In this document: positions 33,643 through 41,521 of the stretch, in pieces
Layout: every line of letters starts with the position of its first letter
Numbering within the stretch: position 1 is the first letter of the stretch
From: an uncultured Lachnospiraceae bacterium
GTDB taxonomy: Bacteria > Bacillota > Clostridia > Lachnospirales > Lachnospiraceae
Assembly: GCA_946566685.1 (NCBI GenBank)
Contig: CAMNXA010000003.1
Location: 1 to 64,000, forward strand
Length of the DNA stretch: 64,000 nt
Reading direction: 5' to 3'
Notes under the pieces: model-generated
Seen by the model: the letters and a program-made list of their open reading frames with translations, nothing else
The model's database searches: none
What the model was told of the DNA's origin: nothing
Program-made: the position numbers and the translations under genes

Positions 33643-34409
33643 GTACAGACATGCAGAAAAGAGCAGGCATTATTGAAGTTAATAACCTGACGTTTTCTTA
33701 TGGAAAAGATAAGCAGGCTCTCCATGGGCTTCATTTTGCGGTAGGGGAGGGAGAAATCTTTGGATTCTTGGGGCCGAATGGCTCCGGTAAGTCTACGACA
33801 CAAAAGATATTGACAGGTATCCTGAAAGGGTATGGAGGTACGGTGTCGCTGTTTGGAAAAGAACTGCGGGAGATACACACACGGGATTTTCTTCAGAAGA
33901 TTGGCGTTTTATTTGAGTTTCCCTATTTATATGCCAATTTAAGCGCCCTGGACAATCTGCATTATTTCGCTTCATTTTATCCGAAAGAGCAGCTGCGGGA
34001 TGCGGAAAAGCTGCTTGAGGAACTGGAATTGAAACGGGAATTTTGGAAAAAACCGGTGTCTTCCTACTCCAAGGGAATGCGCCAGCGTGTCAGTATGGCA
34101 AGGGTTTTGATCAGCAGTCCCAGGCTGTTGTTTCTGGATGAGCCCACCAGCGGCCTTGATCCTGCCGGAGCCGTATTGTTTCGCAGGATGATCGAGAATG
34201 AGCGGCACAGGGGGACAACCGTGTTTGTGACCACTCACAATATGATGGATGCAGATCTGCTCTGTGACAGAGTGGCTTTTATTTCCGGCGGCAGTCTTGT
34301 TGCACTTGATACGCCGGCAAAGCTGAAGGAACGGAACAGTGATCATGCGAAGGAATCAACTTTGGAGGATGTTTTTATCAAGTGTACAGGAAGGAGACTG
34401 GGGGAATGA
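33639..34409 (+). CDS. ABC transporter ATP-binding protein
   Basis: A 256-residue nucleotide-binding subunit. Walker A GPNGSGKST lies near residue 45. The signature YSKGMRQRVSMARVLI, Walker B LLFLDEPTSGLDPAG and the switch His in TTHNMMDADLL are all intact. I use TTG 33639 because GGTGA lies 6 bases upstream and the start overlaps the preceding stop; ATG 33651 would be too far from any ribosome site. The sequence class is the antibiotic/peptide exporter type (CcmA-like). It pairs with the two permeases that follow. Confidence 0.95.
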   Translation: MSTDMQKRAGIIEVNNLTFSYGKDKQALHGLHFAVGEGEIFGFLGPNGSGKSTTQKILTGILKGYGGTVSLFGKELREIHTRDFLQKIGVLFEFPYLYANLSALDNLHYFASFYPKEQLRDAEKLLEELELKREFWKKPVSSYSKGMRQRVSMARVLISSPRLLFLDEPTSGLDPAGAVLFRRMIENERHRGTTVFVTTHNMMDADLLCDRVAFISGGSLVALDTPAKLKERNSDHAKESTLEDVFIKCTGRRLGE

Positions 34410-35401
34410 AGAAAAGTTTTTGGTCTCTGTGCAGAAAGGACTGCCGGATGATGGCATCAGGCAAGTTTTTCTTTGTGGCACTGGGCTCGTTTGTGCTTTA
34501 TACCTTATTCATCCGGTTTGGCTACTTGCAGTTTATGGATATGGAGATTTACAATGTATATCTCTATGATCCGGCGGGAACACAGACAGAGGTTTCTTCG
34601 CTTGTCCATCCAGTGGCTTCCCTGAAAGAAATGGACGCCCTGCTTGTGGAGGATGCAAATGGCGTGGGAATCGATGCCGGTGATGGCAGACCGAGAGTCG
34701 TACTGTATACAGGGTCGGCAAAACTTGACTGCCATAGGGCAGATTATGCGTTGTCCCTGCTGCATCCCGGCAGGGAATATGTGCCGGAAATCGTGGGCAG
34801 TGACAATCTGGAGATGAAGAACCGCAAAGATATCACCTGCGAACTGCTGTTCATTGAGATTGTTGCTGTGGGTTTCTTGGGAATTGCTTCTGTCCTGTTC
34901 AAGGAAAAGCAGATGGGAGTGATCCGCGTCCATGCGATTCTGCCGGTCAGGAAGAGCCTGTTTATCGGTTCCAAAGTGCTTCTTTTTCTGGTGACAGATC
35001 TTGTGTTTGCCTCCCTGATGACTTTGTGCAATGTGGGACTGGCTGAGGCGGGAGATATTCTGTCAGCCGTACTGATACAGACGGCAATCCTGTCCCTGAT
35101 CATGGCGCTTACGGGCTTTATCTGTGCGATGCTGCTGCGGGATTTCAAGCAGTTTTCACTGGCCTATCTGGTCATAGCACTCTTTGTGGCAACACCGGTG
35201 TTTCTCTCTGCCAACACATCGGTTAAGATGGCATGGATTCATTTCCATCCGTTTTATCATGTGTATCGGAGTCTGAAAAATGCCTTTTTTGACAGGGGTG
35301 TTACAAGTCCGGTCTATTATATTTGTGTGGTTTGGGTCATCATCTTACTCTATGGAATTGCCTGGACAGCGCTTGCGCGGGAAATGAGAAAGGAGGGCTG
35401 A
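34406..35401 (+). CDS. ABC transporter permease (ABC-2 type)
   Basis: A 331-residue membrane protein. One N-terminal membrane segment (SGKFFFVALGSFVLYTLFI) is followed by an extracytoplasmic region of about 100 residues. About five hydrophobic segments follow in the second half (for example LLFIEIVAVGFLGIASVLF and FSLAYLVIALFVATPVFL). ATG 34406 overlaps the ATPase stop by 4 bases and is preceded by AAGGAGACTGGGGGA. It probably forms a heterodimer with the next permease to export a peptide, lipid or antimicrobial. Confidence 0.9.
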   Translation: MKKSFWSLCRKDCRMMASGKFFFVALGSFVLYTLFIRFGYLQFMDMEIYNVYLYDPAGTQTEVSSLVHPVASLKEMDALLVEDANGVGIDAGDGRPRVVLYTGSAKLDCHRADYALSLLHPGREYVPEIVGSDNLEMKNRKDITCELLFIEIVAVGFLGIASVLFKEKQMGVIRVHAILPVRKSLFIGSKVLLFLVTDLVFASLMTLCNVGLAEAGDILSAVLIQTAILSLIMALTGFICAMLLRDFKQFSLAYLVIALFVATPVFLSANTSVKMAWIHFHPFYHVYRSLKNAFFDRGVTSPVYYICVVWVIILLYGIAWTALAREMRKEG

Positions 35402-35403
35402 GT

Positions 35404-36417
35404 ATGAGAGGATTACTGTATCAGTTGAAAAGTGTCAGGAAAGATAAGTTTTGCATCATGTCGTTTCTGCTGCCTGTGGTGGTTGCTGTCGTATTACATT
35501 TTAGCGGTTCCATTGACCTTTCTTCGCTGGGAGAATTGCAGTTTGGAGTGTGCGCCGATGATACTGCGCCGGAAGCAGAGAACTGGCTTGCAAGATACGG
35601 ATCGGTAACAGTCTTTCAGACGAAGGCTGAACTGATCCGGGCCATTAGGGAGCCTTCCACCAATCTGATCGGGGTGACAATGGAGGGAGAGGGTATCAGA
35701 ACCCTTTTGTCCGGTGACGAGTGGGCGATCATCTGGCAGGCAGCAAGTACGCTCCCACAGCTTTATGAAATGCGCGAAATCGCGGCGGAAGCTGATGTGC
35801 AGCTTTTGGAGCGGCCGGACATACTGGCAGGCTACCAGAATATTTTTGCAGCAATGACACTTGTTGTAGCGATGTTCATGGGCTGTATCTTCAACGCTGT
35901 GAATATCATTTCTGAAAAGGAAGATGGGGTTGCCTTCATCAATGAAATTCTGCCCATGTCCTTTAAAGCCTATGTTTTGCAGAAAATATTTATCGGTTTT
36001 GCGTTTGGATGTCTGTCTGCCGTTGTGACAGGGGCGATCTGTTTCAGGCTGTCTGCCGCCGGGGCCGGAGCCATGCTGGCGCTGATCATATTGTCCGCTT
36101 TGGCGGCAGCTGTGATCGGTCTGTTTATCGGCCATATTTCAGATGGGCTGATGATGGGTGTGGTCTATATCAAAATTGTTATGCTCATATTTATGGCAGT
36201 CCCTCTGTTGAAATACCTGGCAGTAACAGATAACAAGGTTCTTTCCTTCCTTTGCTATCTCATCCCGTCAAGCGCTGCCTTTGAGGGAATCATGAACCTG
36301 GTAAATGGCAGTGCGCAGGCCATAGGGAAGGATATGGCCATTCTTATGGCGCATTGTGCCGGCTGGCTTTTGCTGTATCAAATCTTTAACAGTTCCGGAT
36401 CTCGCTGCGATATATAG
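35404..36417 (+). CDS. ABC transporter permease (ABC-2 type, second)
   Basis: A 337-residue protein with the same plan as its neighbour. An N-terminal membrane segment is followed by an extracytoplasmic domain (about 45-150), then about six hydrophobic segments, the longest block being ALIILSALAAAVIGLFIGHI. A cytoplasmic loop IISEKEDGVAFINEILPMSF is the usual ABC-2 coupling segment. ATG 35404 follows AAAGGAGGG and lies 2 bases after the preceding stop. The last 40 bases overlap the convergent LacI-kinase fusion gene. Confidence 0.9.
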   Translation: MRGLLYQLKSVRKDKFCIMSFLLPVVVAVVLHFSGSIDLSSLGELQFGVCADDTAPEAENWLARYGSVTVFQTKAELIRAIREPSTNLIGVTMEGEGIRTLLSGDEWAIIWQAASTLPQLYEMREIAAEADVQLLERPDILAGYQNIFAAMTLVVAMFMGCIFNAVNIISEKEDGVAFINEILPMSFKAYVLQKIFIGFAFGCLSAVVTGAICFRLSAAGAGAMLALIILSALAAAVIGLFIGHISDGLMMGVVYIKIVMLIFMAVPLLKYLAVTDNKVLSFLCYLIPSSAAFEGIMNLVNGSAQAIGKDMAILMAHCAGWLLLYQIFNSSGSRCDI

Positions 36418-38264
36418 GCCTCCAACGTGTCTTTGTCGATCAGGGCAGGAACGATTCCCTGCCGGGTTACGCTGAAACCGGCGGCGTAGGAGGCAATCTT
36501 GATCGCGGCGATCAGATCATATCCATAAAGCAGATAGGAAGACAGGGCGCTGATGAAGGCATCACATGCACCGGTGGAATCCACGGAATCAAAGGGATAG
36601 GCGGAAAAATATCTGGAGAAATCCTTTGTCTTGGTATAACATCCGTCTGCGCCTAATGTGATGATGACAGTCTGCACTCCTTGTTCCAACAGATAATCGG
36701 CCTGCTCTTCCAGACCCTGGCCCAAAGGTGCGATCTCATCAATCTCATCCCGGTTTGGCACAATAATGTCTACGTTTTGGAGAAGTTCTCCGGTGAGTTT
36801 TCCACAGGCGGCAGGTTTTAAAATCGTATGGATTCCCTTGGATTTGGCCAGTTTACAAGCCTGCGTAACCGTCTGCATGGGGATTTCCGTCTGAACCAGG
36901 CAATAGGCGGTATTGTCAAACAGCCGCTCGTCTTCATAGAAAGCCTGCTCGGATAAGGCGTCATTGGCGCCTGACATGATGGAGATCATGGAGTTACCAT
37001 CATTTTGTACGAAAATGTATGCCTGGCCGGTTCTGTATTCAGCACAGCGTTTGACACCGATAGAATCGATATGATTGGTTTTCAGGGTCTTAAAGATGGT
37101 ATCGGAATCGGCATCATTACCAACTCTTCCGATCAGAGAGACCCGATGGCCCAGCCTGGATACGCCCACCGCTTCGTTGATGCCCTTGCCGCCCACATAG
37201 GAGGAAGAGATGGAGGAATTAACAGTCTTTCCGGTGTGTGGAAGGGTATCAACCTTCAGGTAATTATCAATATTGATACTGCCGATCACCACAATTTTCT
37301 GGGAACGGCTGTTATAAGGAATACCAATAGAATATTCATTGTCAAGGACAGCCGGCGTACGAAAGCCGGTTGTTTCTTCGTGTTTTTCTATTTCTGCGAT
37401 CAGTTTGCCGCACAGGTACTGCCCGTATTCATAGTGTGGGATTGTGAAAGTGGAAATAGGGGGATAGTCCTGTTTTGTTCTGGAATCGTCTTTCAAGGAA
37501 ACCAGGGAAATATCATAGGGCAGATCATAGTGGAGCACGTTTACTGCGTCATAGAGACTGATGGCAGTGGCATAGTGAGAGTTGACGATGCCGCTGACTG
37601 CGTGGGTGGAGATTTTTTGGATAAAAGAAGTATTGATCTCCTGGAAGATCAGTTCCTGATTCAGGGGAATCTGATTATGGAACAGGCATCGGCGGTATCC
37701 CATGGAAAAGGCTTCTGTACGCGTGCCGGGGGTGGTGAGGCAGGCGATATCCTTGTGGCCCAGTCTGATCAATGTCTGGGTAGCACAGTACCCTAAGTTT
37801 TCATAGTCGATATTGACGGCGTCAGGGTGTGAGGCATTCATCATGACACAGGGGATATTGTGGTCAGCAAAATACTGGCAGTACTGGTAGCTGTCCTCGT
37901 TCAACGGTTCCCAGATGATGCCGTCAATCCTGTGGGCGCAGAGCGCGGAAATACATTTAAATTCCATGTCGGGATCTTGGCTGCTTTCCCGCAGCAGGAC
38001 AGTGTAACCGGAATCCTGGGCAACTTTCAGAATGCCGTGTAAAGTCATGTTTATGGATTGGGAGGAACGGAATAATACACCCAATTGCAGAGTCCTTGTG
38101 TCCCGGTCCAGCACAGAAGCGTAGGACTGGTAATTGCATTCTTTGGCAATGCGCAGTACCCGCTCCCTTGTGGATGCGCTGATACTGCTGTCCTTGCCGT
38201 TCATGACCTTAGAGACTGTGGAGACAGAGACGCCTGCCAGTTTTGCAAGTTCGTGTATATTCAT
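36378..38264 (-). CDS. LacI-family repressor fused to a PfkB-family sugar kinase
   Basis: A 628-residue fusion. Residues 1-50 are a LacI HTH (MNIHELAKLAGVSVSTVSKV). Residues about 58-315 are the periplasmic-binding-protein-like sugar-sensing domain. Residues about 323-628 are a full ribokinase/PfkB fold: VIGSINIDNYLKVDTLPHTG, then SSYVGGKGINEAVGVSRLG, and the active-site loop DSTGACD with catalytic Asp568. The usual loop is GAGD, so one Gly is Cys566 here. I chose ATG 38264 because AAAGGGA precedes it and the HTH starts there. It is divergent from the ribokinase-nucleoside operon and should control it. Confidence 0.92.
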   Translation of the reverse strand: MNIHELAKLAGVSVSTVSKVMNGKDSSISASTRERVLRIAKECNYQSYASVLDRDTRTLQLGVLFRSSQSINMTLHGILKVAQDSGYTVLLRESSQDPDMEFKCISALCAHRIDGIIWEPLNEDSYQYCQYFADHNIPCVMMNASHPDAVNIDYENLGYCATQTLIRLGHKDIACLTTPGTRTEAFSMGYRRCLFHNQIPLNQELIFQEINTSFIQKISTHAVSGIVNSHYATAISLYDAVNVLHYDLPYDISLVSLKDDSRTKQDYPPISTFTIPHYEYGQYLCGKLIAEIEKHEETTGFRTPAVLDNEYSIGIPYNSRSQKIVVIGSINIDNYLKVDTLPHTGKTVNSSISSSYVGGKGINEAVGVSRLGHRVSLIGRVGNDADSDTIFKTLKTNHIDSIGVKRCAEYRTGQAYIFVQNDGNSMISIMSGANDALSEQAFYEDERLFDNTAYCLVQTEIPMQTVTQACKLAKSKGIHTILKPAACGKLTGELLQNVDIIVPNRDEIDEIAPLGQGLEEQADYLLEQGVQTVIITLGADGCYTKTKDFSRYFSAYPFDSVDSTGACDAFISALSSYLLYGYDLIAAIKIASYAAGFSVTRQGIVPALIDKDTLEAYISQRDPELLKI

Positions 38265-38296
38265 AAGATTCCCTTTCTGCTGGTAAAAGTGTGTTG

Positions 38297-38324
38297 CAGG
38301 GGTGCCGATGCATACGCACCCCTG
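38297..38324 (-). promoter_or_regulatory. GC-rich hairpin in the leader of the LacI-kinase gene
   Basis: CAGGGGTGC (38297-38305) and GCACCCCTG (38316-38324) form a perfect 9-bp stem with a 10-base loop. On the minus strand a TATAAT-like box lies at 38350-38345, so the hairpin would sit near the 5' end of the leader. It may be an mRNA hairpin or a repressor site. Confidence 0.55.
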
Positions 38325-38411
38325 TGTAGGTGCCATATGGTTATATTATACAGGAAAAAATTGAATTAAAAAACTCATAATAAAAAAATATATAAAAGTT
38401 GCACAAAAAGA

Positions 38412-38473
38412 TTGACAGAATGAATCCGGGATGATATTTTATATACAAGAAAACTGTTTCCGAAAATATTTTC
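38412..38473 (+). promoter_or_regulatory. Promoter and candidate LacI-type operators of the nucleoside operon
   Basis: TTGACA (38412-38417) and TATTTT (38435-38440) are 17 bases apart. Just downstream lie two similar dyads, GAAAACTGTTTC (38449-38460) and the perfect palindrome GAAAATATTTTC (38462-38473), both of GAAA-N4-TTTC form. They cover the predicted start of transcription, the usual place for LacI-family repression. Confidence 0.65.
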
Positions 38474-38490
38474 CTAACAGGGAGAGAGAG

Positions 38491-39399
38491 ATGAAAATAC
38501 TAAATTTGGGAGCTTTGAATATCGACAGGATCTATCAGGTGGAACATTTTGTAGAACCGAAGGAGACCATAAAGGCAGTTGCCTATGAGGAACTGTGCGG
38601 CGGTAAGGGACTGAACCAGTCTATTGCCCTGGCGAAAGCAGGAGCGGATGTTTATCATGCAGGCTGTATCGGGCAGGATGGAGAGATGTTAGTTAATCTT
38701 TTAAGGGAGTATGGGGTGAAGACGGACTATTTAAGGTACAGCACAGGGCCCAGCGGTCATGCAGTCATTCAGGTGAATGCGGCGGGGCAGAACAATATTA
38801 TTATCTGTGGCGGGGCCAATGATGAGGTAACGGATCTTTACATAGATGAAGTGCTGGCGGACTTCTCCAGGGAAGACATGATACTTTTGCAAAATGAAAT
38901 ACCCAATGTGGATTATGCCATCCGTAAGGCGCATGAGAGGGGGATGAAGATCGTTATCAATCCATCACCGGTCAACCAGGCATTGGAAACATACGAACTT
39001 CTAAGCATTGATTATTTCATTTTGAATGAAGTGGAAGGAAAATATCTTTCCGGAAAAGAAAGCGACAGGCCGGGAGAGATGATGGAAGGGTTGAGAGAAA
39101 AGTTTCCGCAGGCGGCTTTTATACTTACTTTGGGAGAGAACGGGGCATACTATTTTGATGCAAAAGACTGTGTGTATCAGGCAAGCTATCAGGTGGAGGC
39201 GGTAGATACAACCGGTGCCGGAGATACTTTCAGCGGTTATTTTCTGGCAGGGCTCGTGCAGGGAAGGGGGATAGAAGAGTGCTTGAGAAGAGCCAGTATG
39301 GCGGCGGCCCTGGCTGTCAGCAGGCACGGAGCGGCGCCCAGTATTCCGGATTTGCAGGAAGTAAACGAAATTTTAGAGCAGGAAAAAAAGAGGAGGTAG
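38491..39399 (+). CDS. Ribokinase-like PfkB-family kinase
   Basis: A 302-residue kinase. Substrate-binding elements include GALNIDRIYQVEHFV and CGGKGLNQSIALAKAG; the ATP/anion-hole loop is DTTGAGDTFSGYF with an intact catalytic Asp. ATG 38491 follows GGGAGAGAG. It is the first gene of the nucleoside operon and 3 bases upstream of a nucleoside hydrolase gene, so ribose released by that enzyme is the natural substrate (product ribose 5-phosphate). It is about the usual family length. Deoxyribose or another pentose is possible. Confidence 0.92.
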   Translation: MKILNLGALNIDRIYQVEHFVEPKETIKAVAYEELCGGKGLNQSIALAKAGADVYHAGCIGQDGEMLVNLLREYGVKTDYLRYSTGPSGHAVIQVNAAGQNNIIICGGANDEVTDLYIDEVLADFSREDMILLQNEIPNVDYAIRKAHERGMKIVINPSPVNQALETYELLSIDYFILNEVEGKYLSGKESDRPGEMMEGLREKFPQAAFILTLGENGAYYFDAKDCVYQASYQVEAVDTTGAGDTFSGYFLAGLVQGRGIEECLRRASMAAALAVSRHGAAPSIPDLQEVNEILEQEKKRR

Positions 39400-39402
39400 C
39401 GT

Positions 39403-40362
39403 ATGGAAAAGATTATTTTGGATGTGGACACCGGTACGGATGATGCGGTTGCGATCATGACGGCGCTTTGTTGTGAACAGATGGAAGTACTGGGGATCAT
39501 GTCCGTAAATGGCAACAGAGGGATTGATTTTACCACAGAGAATACGCTGCGGGTGGTGCAGTATCTGGAAAGCCAGGTGCCGGTGTATCGAGGATGTTCT
39601 CTGCCGATGGTTTCCACACTGGTAGGTGGGCGCAGGGATAATATTCCTTATAAAGGCCCGGAAGACCCGCAGGATAATGTGCATGGAGATTATCTGGAAC
39701 TGGAGCCGGCCAGGATTAAGGAACAGAGGGAGCATGCGGTATTCTGGCTGGTAGATACGCTGATGAAGTCAGAAGGAGATATTACCCTGATTCCCGTGGG
39801 GCCGCTGACCAATATAGCGATGGCCATGCGGATTGAGCCGCGTATTACAGAAAAGATAAAACGCATTATCATCATGGGCGGCGGTTACAGAGAGGTCAAT
39901 ATCACACCTTCAGCGGAATTTAATTTCTGGGTGGATCCGGAAGCAGCCAAGATCGTGATAGACAGCGGCTGTGATATCACCATCGTACCTTTGGATGCGA
40001 CTCATGCGGCGGCGCTTTCTGTTGAGACAGCGGACAAACTGGAACAGAAGGGATCCAAGGCAGCGCTGCTGACAGCCCAGATCATCAGACACAGGCACAA
40101 TGGTTATAAGCACTGGCAGCCCATGGGAGATATCAATACAGTACCGATTCACGATGCCCTGGCTGTGTGTGCGGCGGTAAACCCGGACGTGTTAAAGGAT
40201 GTGGTGGAGGTTTATGCGGATATTGATATTTCCGGTGGGGCGGCGGACGGCATGAGTATTTTTGATGTGGACCGCAGATACAAAGACAGGAAAGAGAATG
40301 TAAAAGCAGCTCTTGGCGCAGACAGGGAGCTCTTTACAGATATGTTACTCAACATTTTATAA
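39403..40362 (+). CDS. Inosine-uridine preferring nucleoside hydrolase (first copy)
   Basis: A 319-residue N-ribohydrolase. The calcium-binding DVDTGTDDA motif starts at residue 7, and later family elements include LIPVGPLTNIAMA, IMGGGYREVN, AEFNFWVDPEAA and HDALAVCA. It splits nucleosides to base and ribose in the cytoplasm. A second copy, very similar in the central part, ends the same operon (45043). Base preference cannot be read from sequence. AGGAGG lies before the ATG. Confidence 0.94.
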   Translation: MEKIILDVDTGTDDAVAIMTALCCEQMEVLGIMSVNGNRGIDFTTENTLRVVQYLESQVPVYRGCSLPMVSTLVGGRRDNIPYKGPEDPQDNVHGDYLELEPARIKEQREHAVFWLVDTLMKSEGDITLIPVGPLTNIAMAMRIEPRITEKIKRIIIMGGGYREVNITPSAEFNFWVDPEAAKIVIDSGCDITIVPLDATHAAALSVETADKLEQKGSKAALLTAQIIRHRHNGYKHWQPMGDINTVPIHDALAVCAAVNPDVLKDVVEVYADIDISGGAADGMSIFDVDRRYKDRKENVKAALGADRELFTDMLLNIL

Positions 40363-40378
40363 AAACGGAGGTGCACTT

Positions 40379-41494
40379 ATGAAAAAGAAGGGTATTGTAG
40401 CAATTTTATTGGCGGGGACATTGTTGCTTGGTGCATGCGGGACCAACCAGAATACGGGCGGCACTGCATCAAACACAGGAGCAGACACAACCAAGGGTGA
40501 GGCAGACAGTTCTCAGGGGGAAGCCGACAACACAAAGAGTGAGTCCGGTGGAAGCGGAGAGGGCATGAAGGTAGTCTATGTAACACCGGGCGCTATGGGA
40601 GACAATGGATTCTGTGACTCGGTGGGACGGGGTCTGGAAAGAATTGAGGCGGACTTTGGAGCGAAGACCACTGTGATTGAGAACAACAACGATGCATCTA
40701 AATATGCAGAGTCTCTGGAAGCATGTTTTCAGTGGCAGCCTGATGTGGTATTTGCGGAGCCTTATGGATTTGAGGAATTGTATGTGCAGTATGCGGACAA
40801 GTATCCTGATACCACCATTGTCTGTCTGGATTTTGTTCTGGAAAATACACAGAAGACCATCAGCAGCTATACGTTTATCAATGAAGAGGGAGCGTTCCTG
40901 GCAGGTGTGTGTGCCGCATTGGTGACGGAGAGTGATCTGGAATATGCCAATGAAGAGAAGATTGTGGGCTTTGTAGGCGGCCAGGATATCACAGTCATCA
41001 GGGGCTTTTATAAGGGCTTCGAACAGGGCGTGAAATACATTGATCCGGAAATCGAAATCTTGCAGACTTATGTGGGCGATTTCTTTGATCCAGTAAAAGG
41101 AAAAACTGCGGCGAACCAGTTGTATGCACAGGGCGCGGATATTATTTTCCAGGCGGCAGGCAGAACAGGACACGGTGTTTTGGAAGCAGCCAATGAAGAG
41201 AATAAGTACGCGATCGGCGTAGATTCCAATCAGAATGGCGTATATCCGGGACATGTTGTATCTTCCATGGTCAAGGACTTAGACGGTGCCGTATATGATA
41301 CCTTCAAGCTGATCGTGGATGGCACCTATGAAAACAATGTGGTTTATTCCAAGGGAGCAGGCCCCAGCGGCGTATATCTTGCCATTGACGAGTTTTCCGA
41401 GGATATTATGACACCGGAGATGATCAGCCAGATCAATGAGATTACGGATAAGATCGCGGCAGGAGAAATTGAAATAGAAAGATATACGGAATAA
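40379..41494 (+). CDS. BMP-family nucleoside-binding lipoprotein
   Basis: A 371-residue substrate-binding lipoprotein. The lipobox is LLGAC (Cys20), followed by a Gly/Ser/Asn/Thr-rich linker. The mature domain is of the BmpA/PnrA class: MKVVYVTPGAMGDNGFCDSVGRGL, then QPDVVFAEPYGFEE, VGFVGGQDITVIRGFYKGFEQG and YAIGVDSNQNG. BmpA-type proteins with ATPase and permeases of the kind encoded next import purine and pyrimidine nucleosides. The start is fixed by GGAGGTG 7 bases before ATG 40379. The gene is 16 bases after the hydrolase. Confidence 0.95.
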   Translation: MKKKGIVAILLAGTLLLGACGTNQNTGGTASNTGADTTKGEADSSQGEADNTKSESGGSGEGMKVVYVTPGAMGDNGFCDSVGRGLERIEADFGAKTTVIENNNDASKYAESLEACFQWQPDVVFAEPYGFEELYVQYADKYPDTTIVCLDFVLENTQKTISSYTFINEEGAFLAGVCAALVTESDLEYANEEKIVGFVGGQDITVIRGFYKGFEQGVKYIDPEIEILQTYVGDFFDPVKGKTAANQLYAQGADIIFQAAGRTGHGVLEAANEENKYAIGVDSNQNGVYPGHVVSSMVKDLDGAVYDTFKLIVDGTYENNVVYSKGAGPSGVYLAIDEFSEDIMTPEMISQINEITDKIAAGEIEIERYTE

Positions 41495-41521
41495 CGTATA
41501 CACTGCAAAGGGAGGGTTGAA

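Noticed and set aside
38265-38490. A purine riboswitch controlling the nucleoside operon
   Set aside because: The leader between the predicted transcript start (about 38447) and ATG 38491 is only about 45 bases, too short for the aptamer, and no matching helices were seen.
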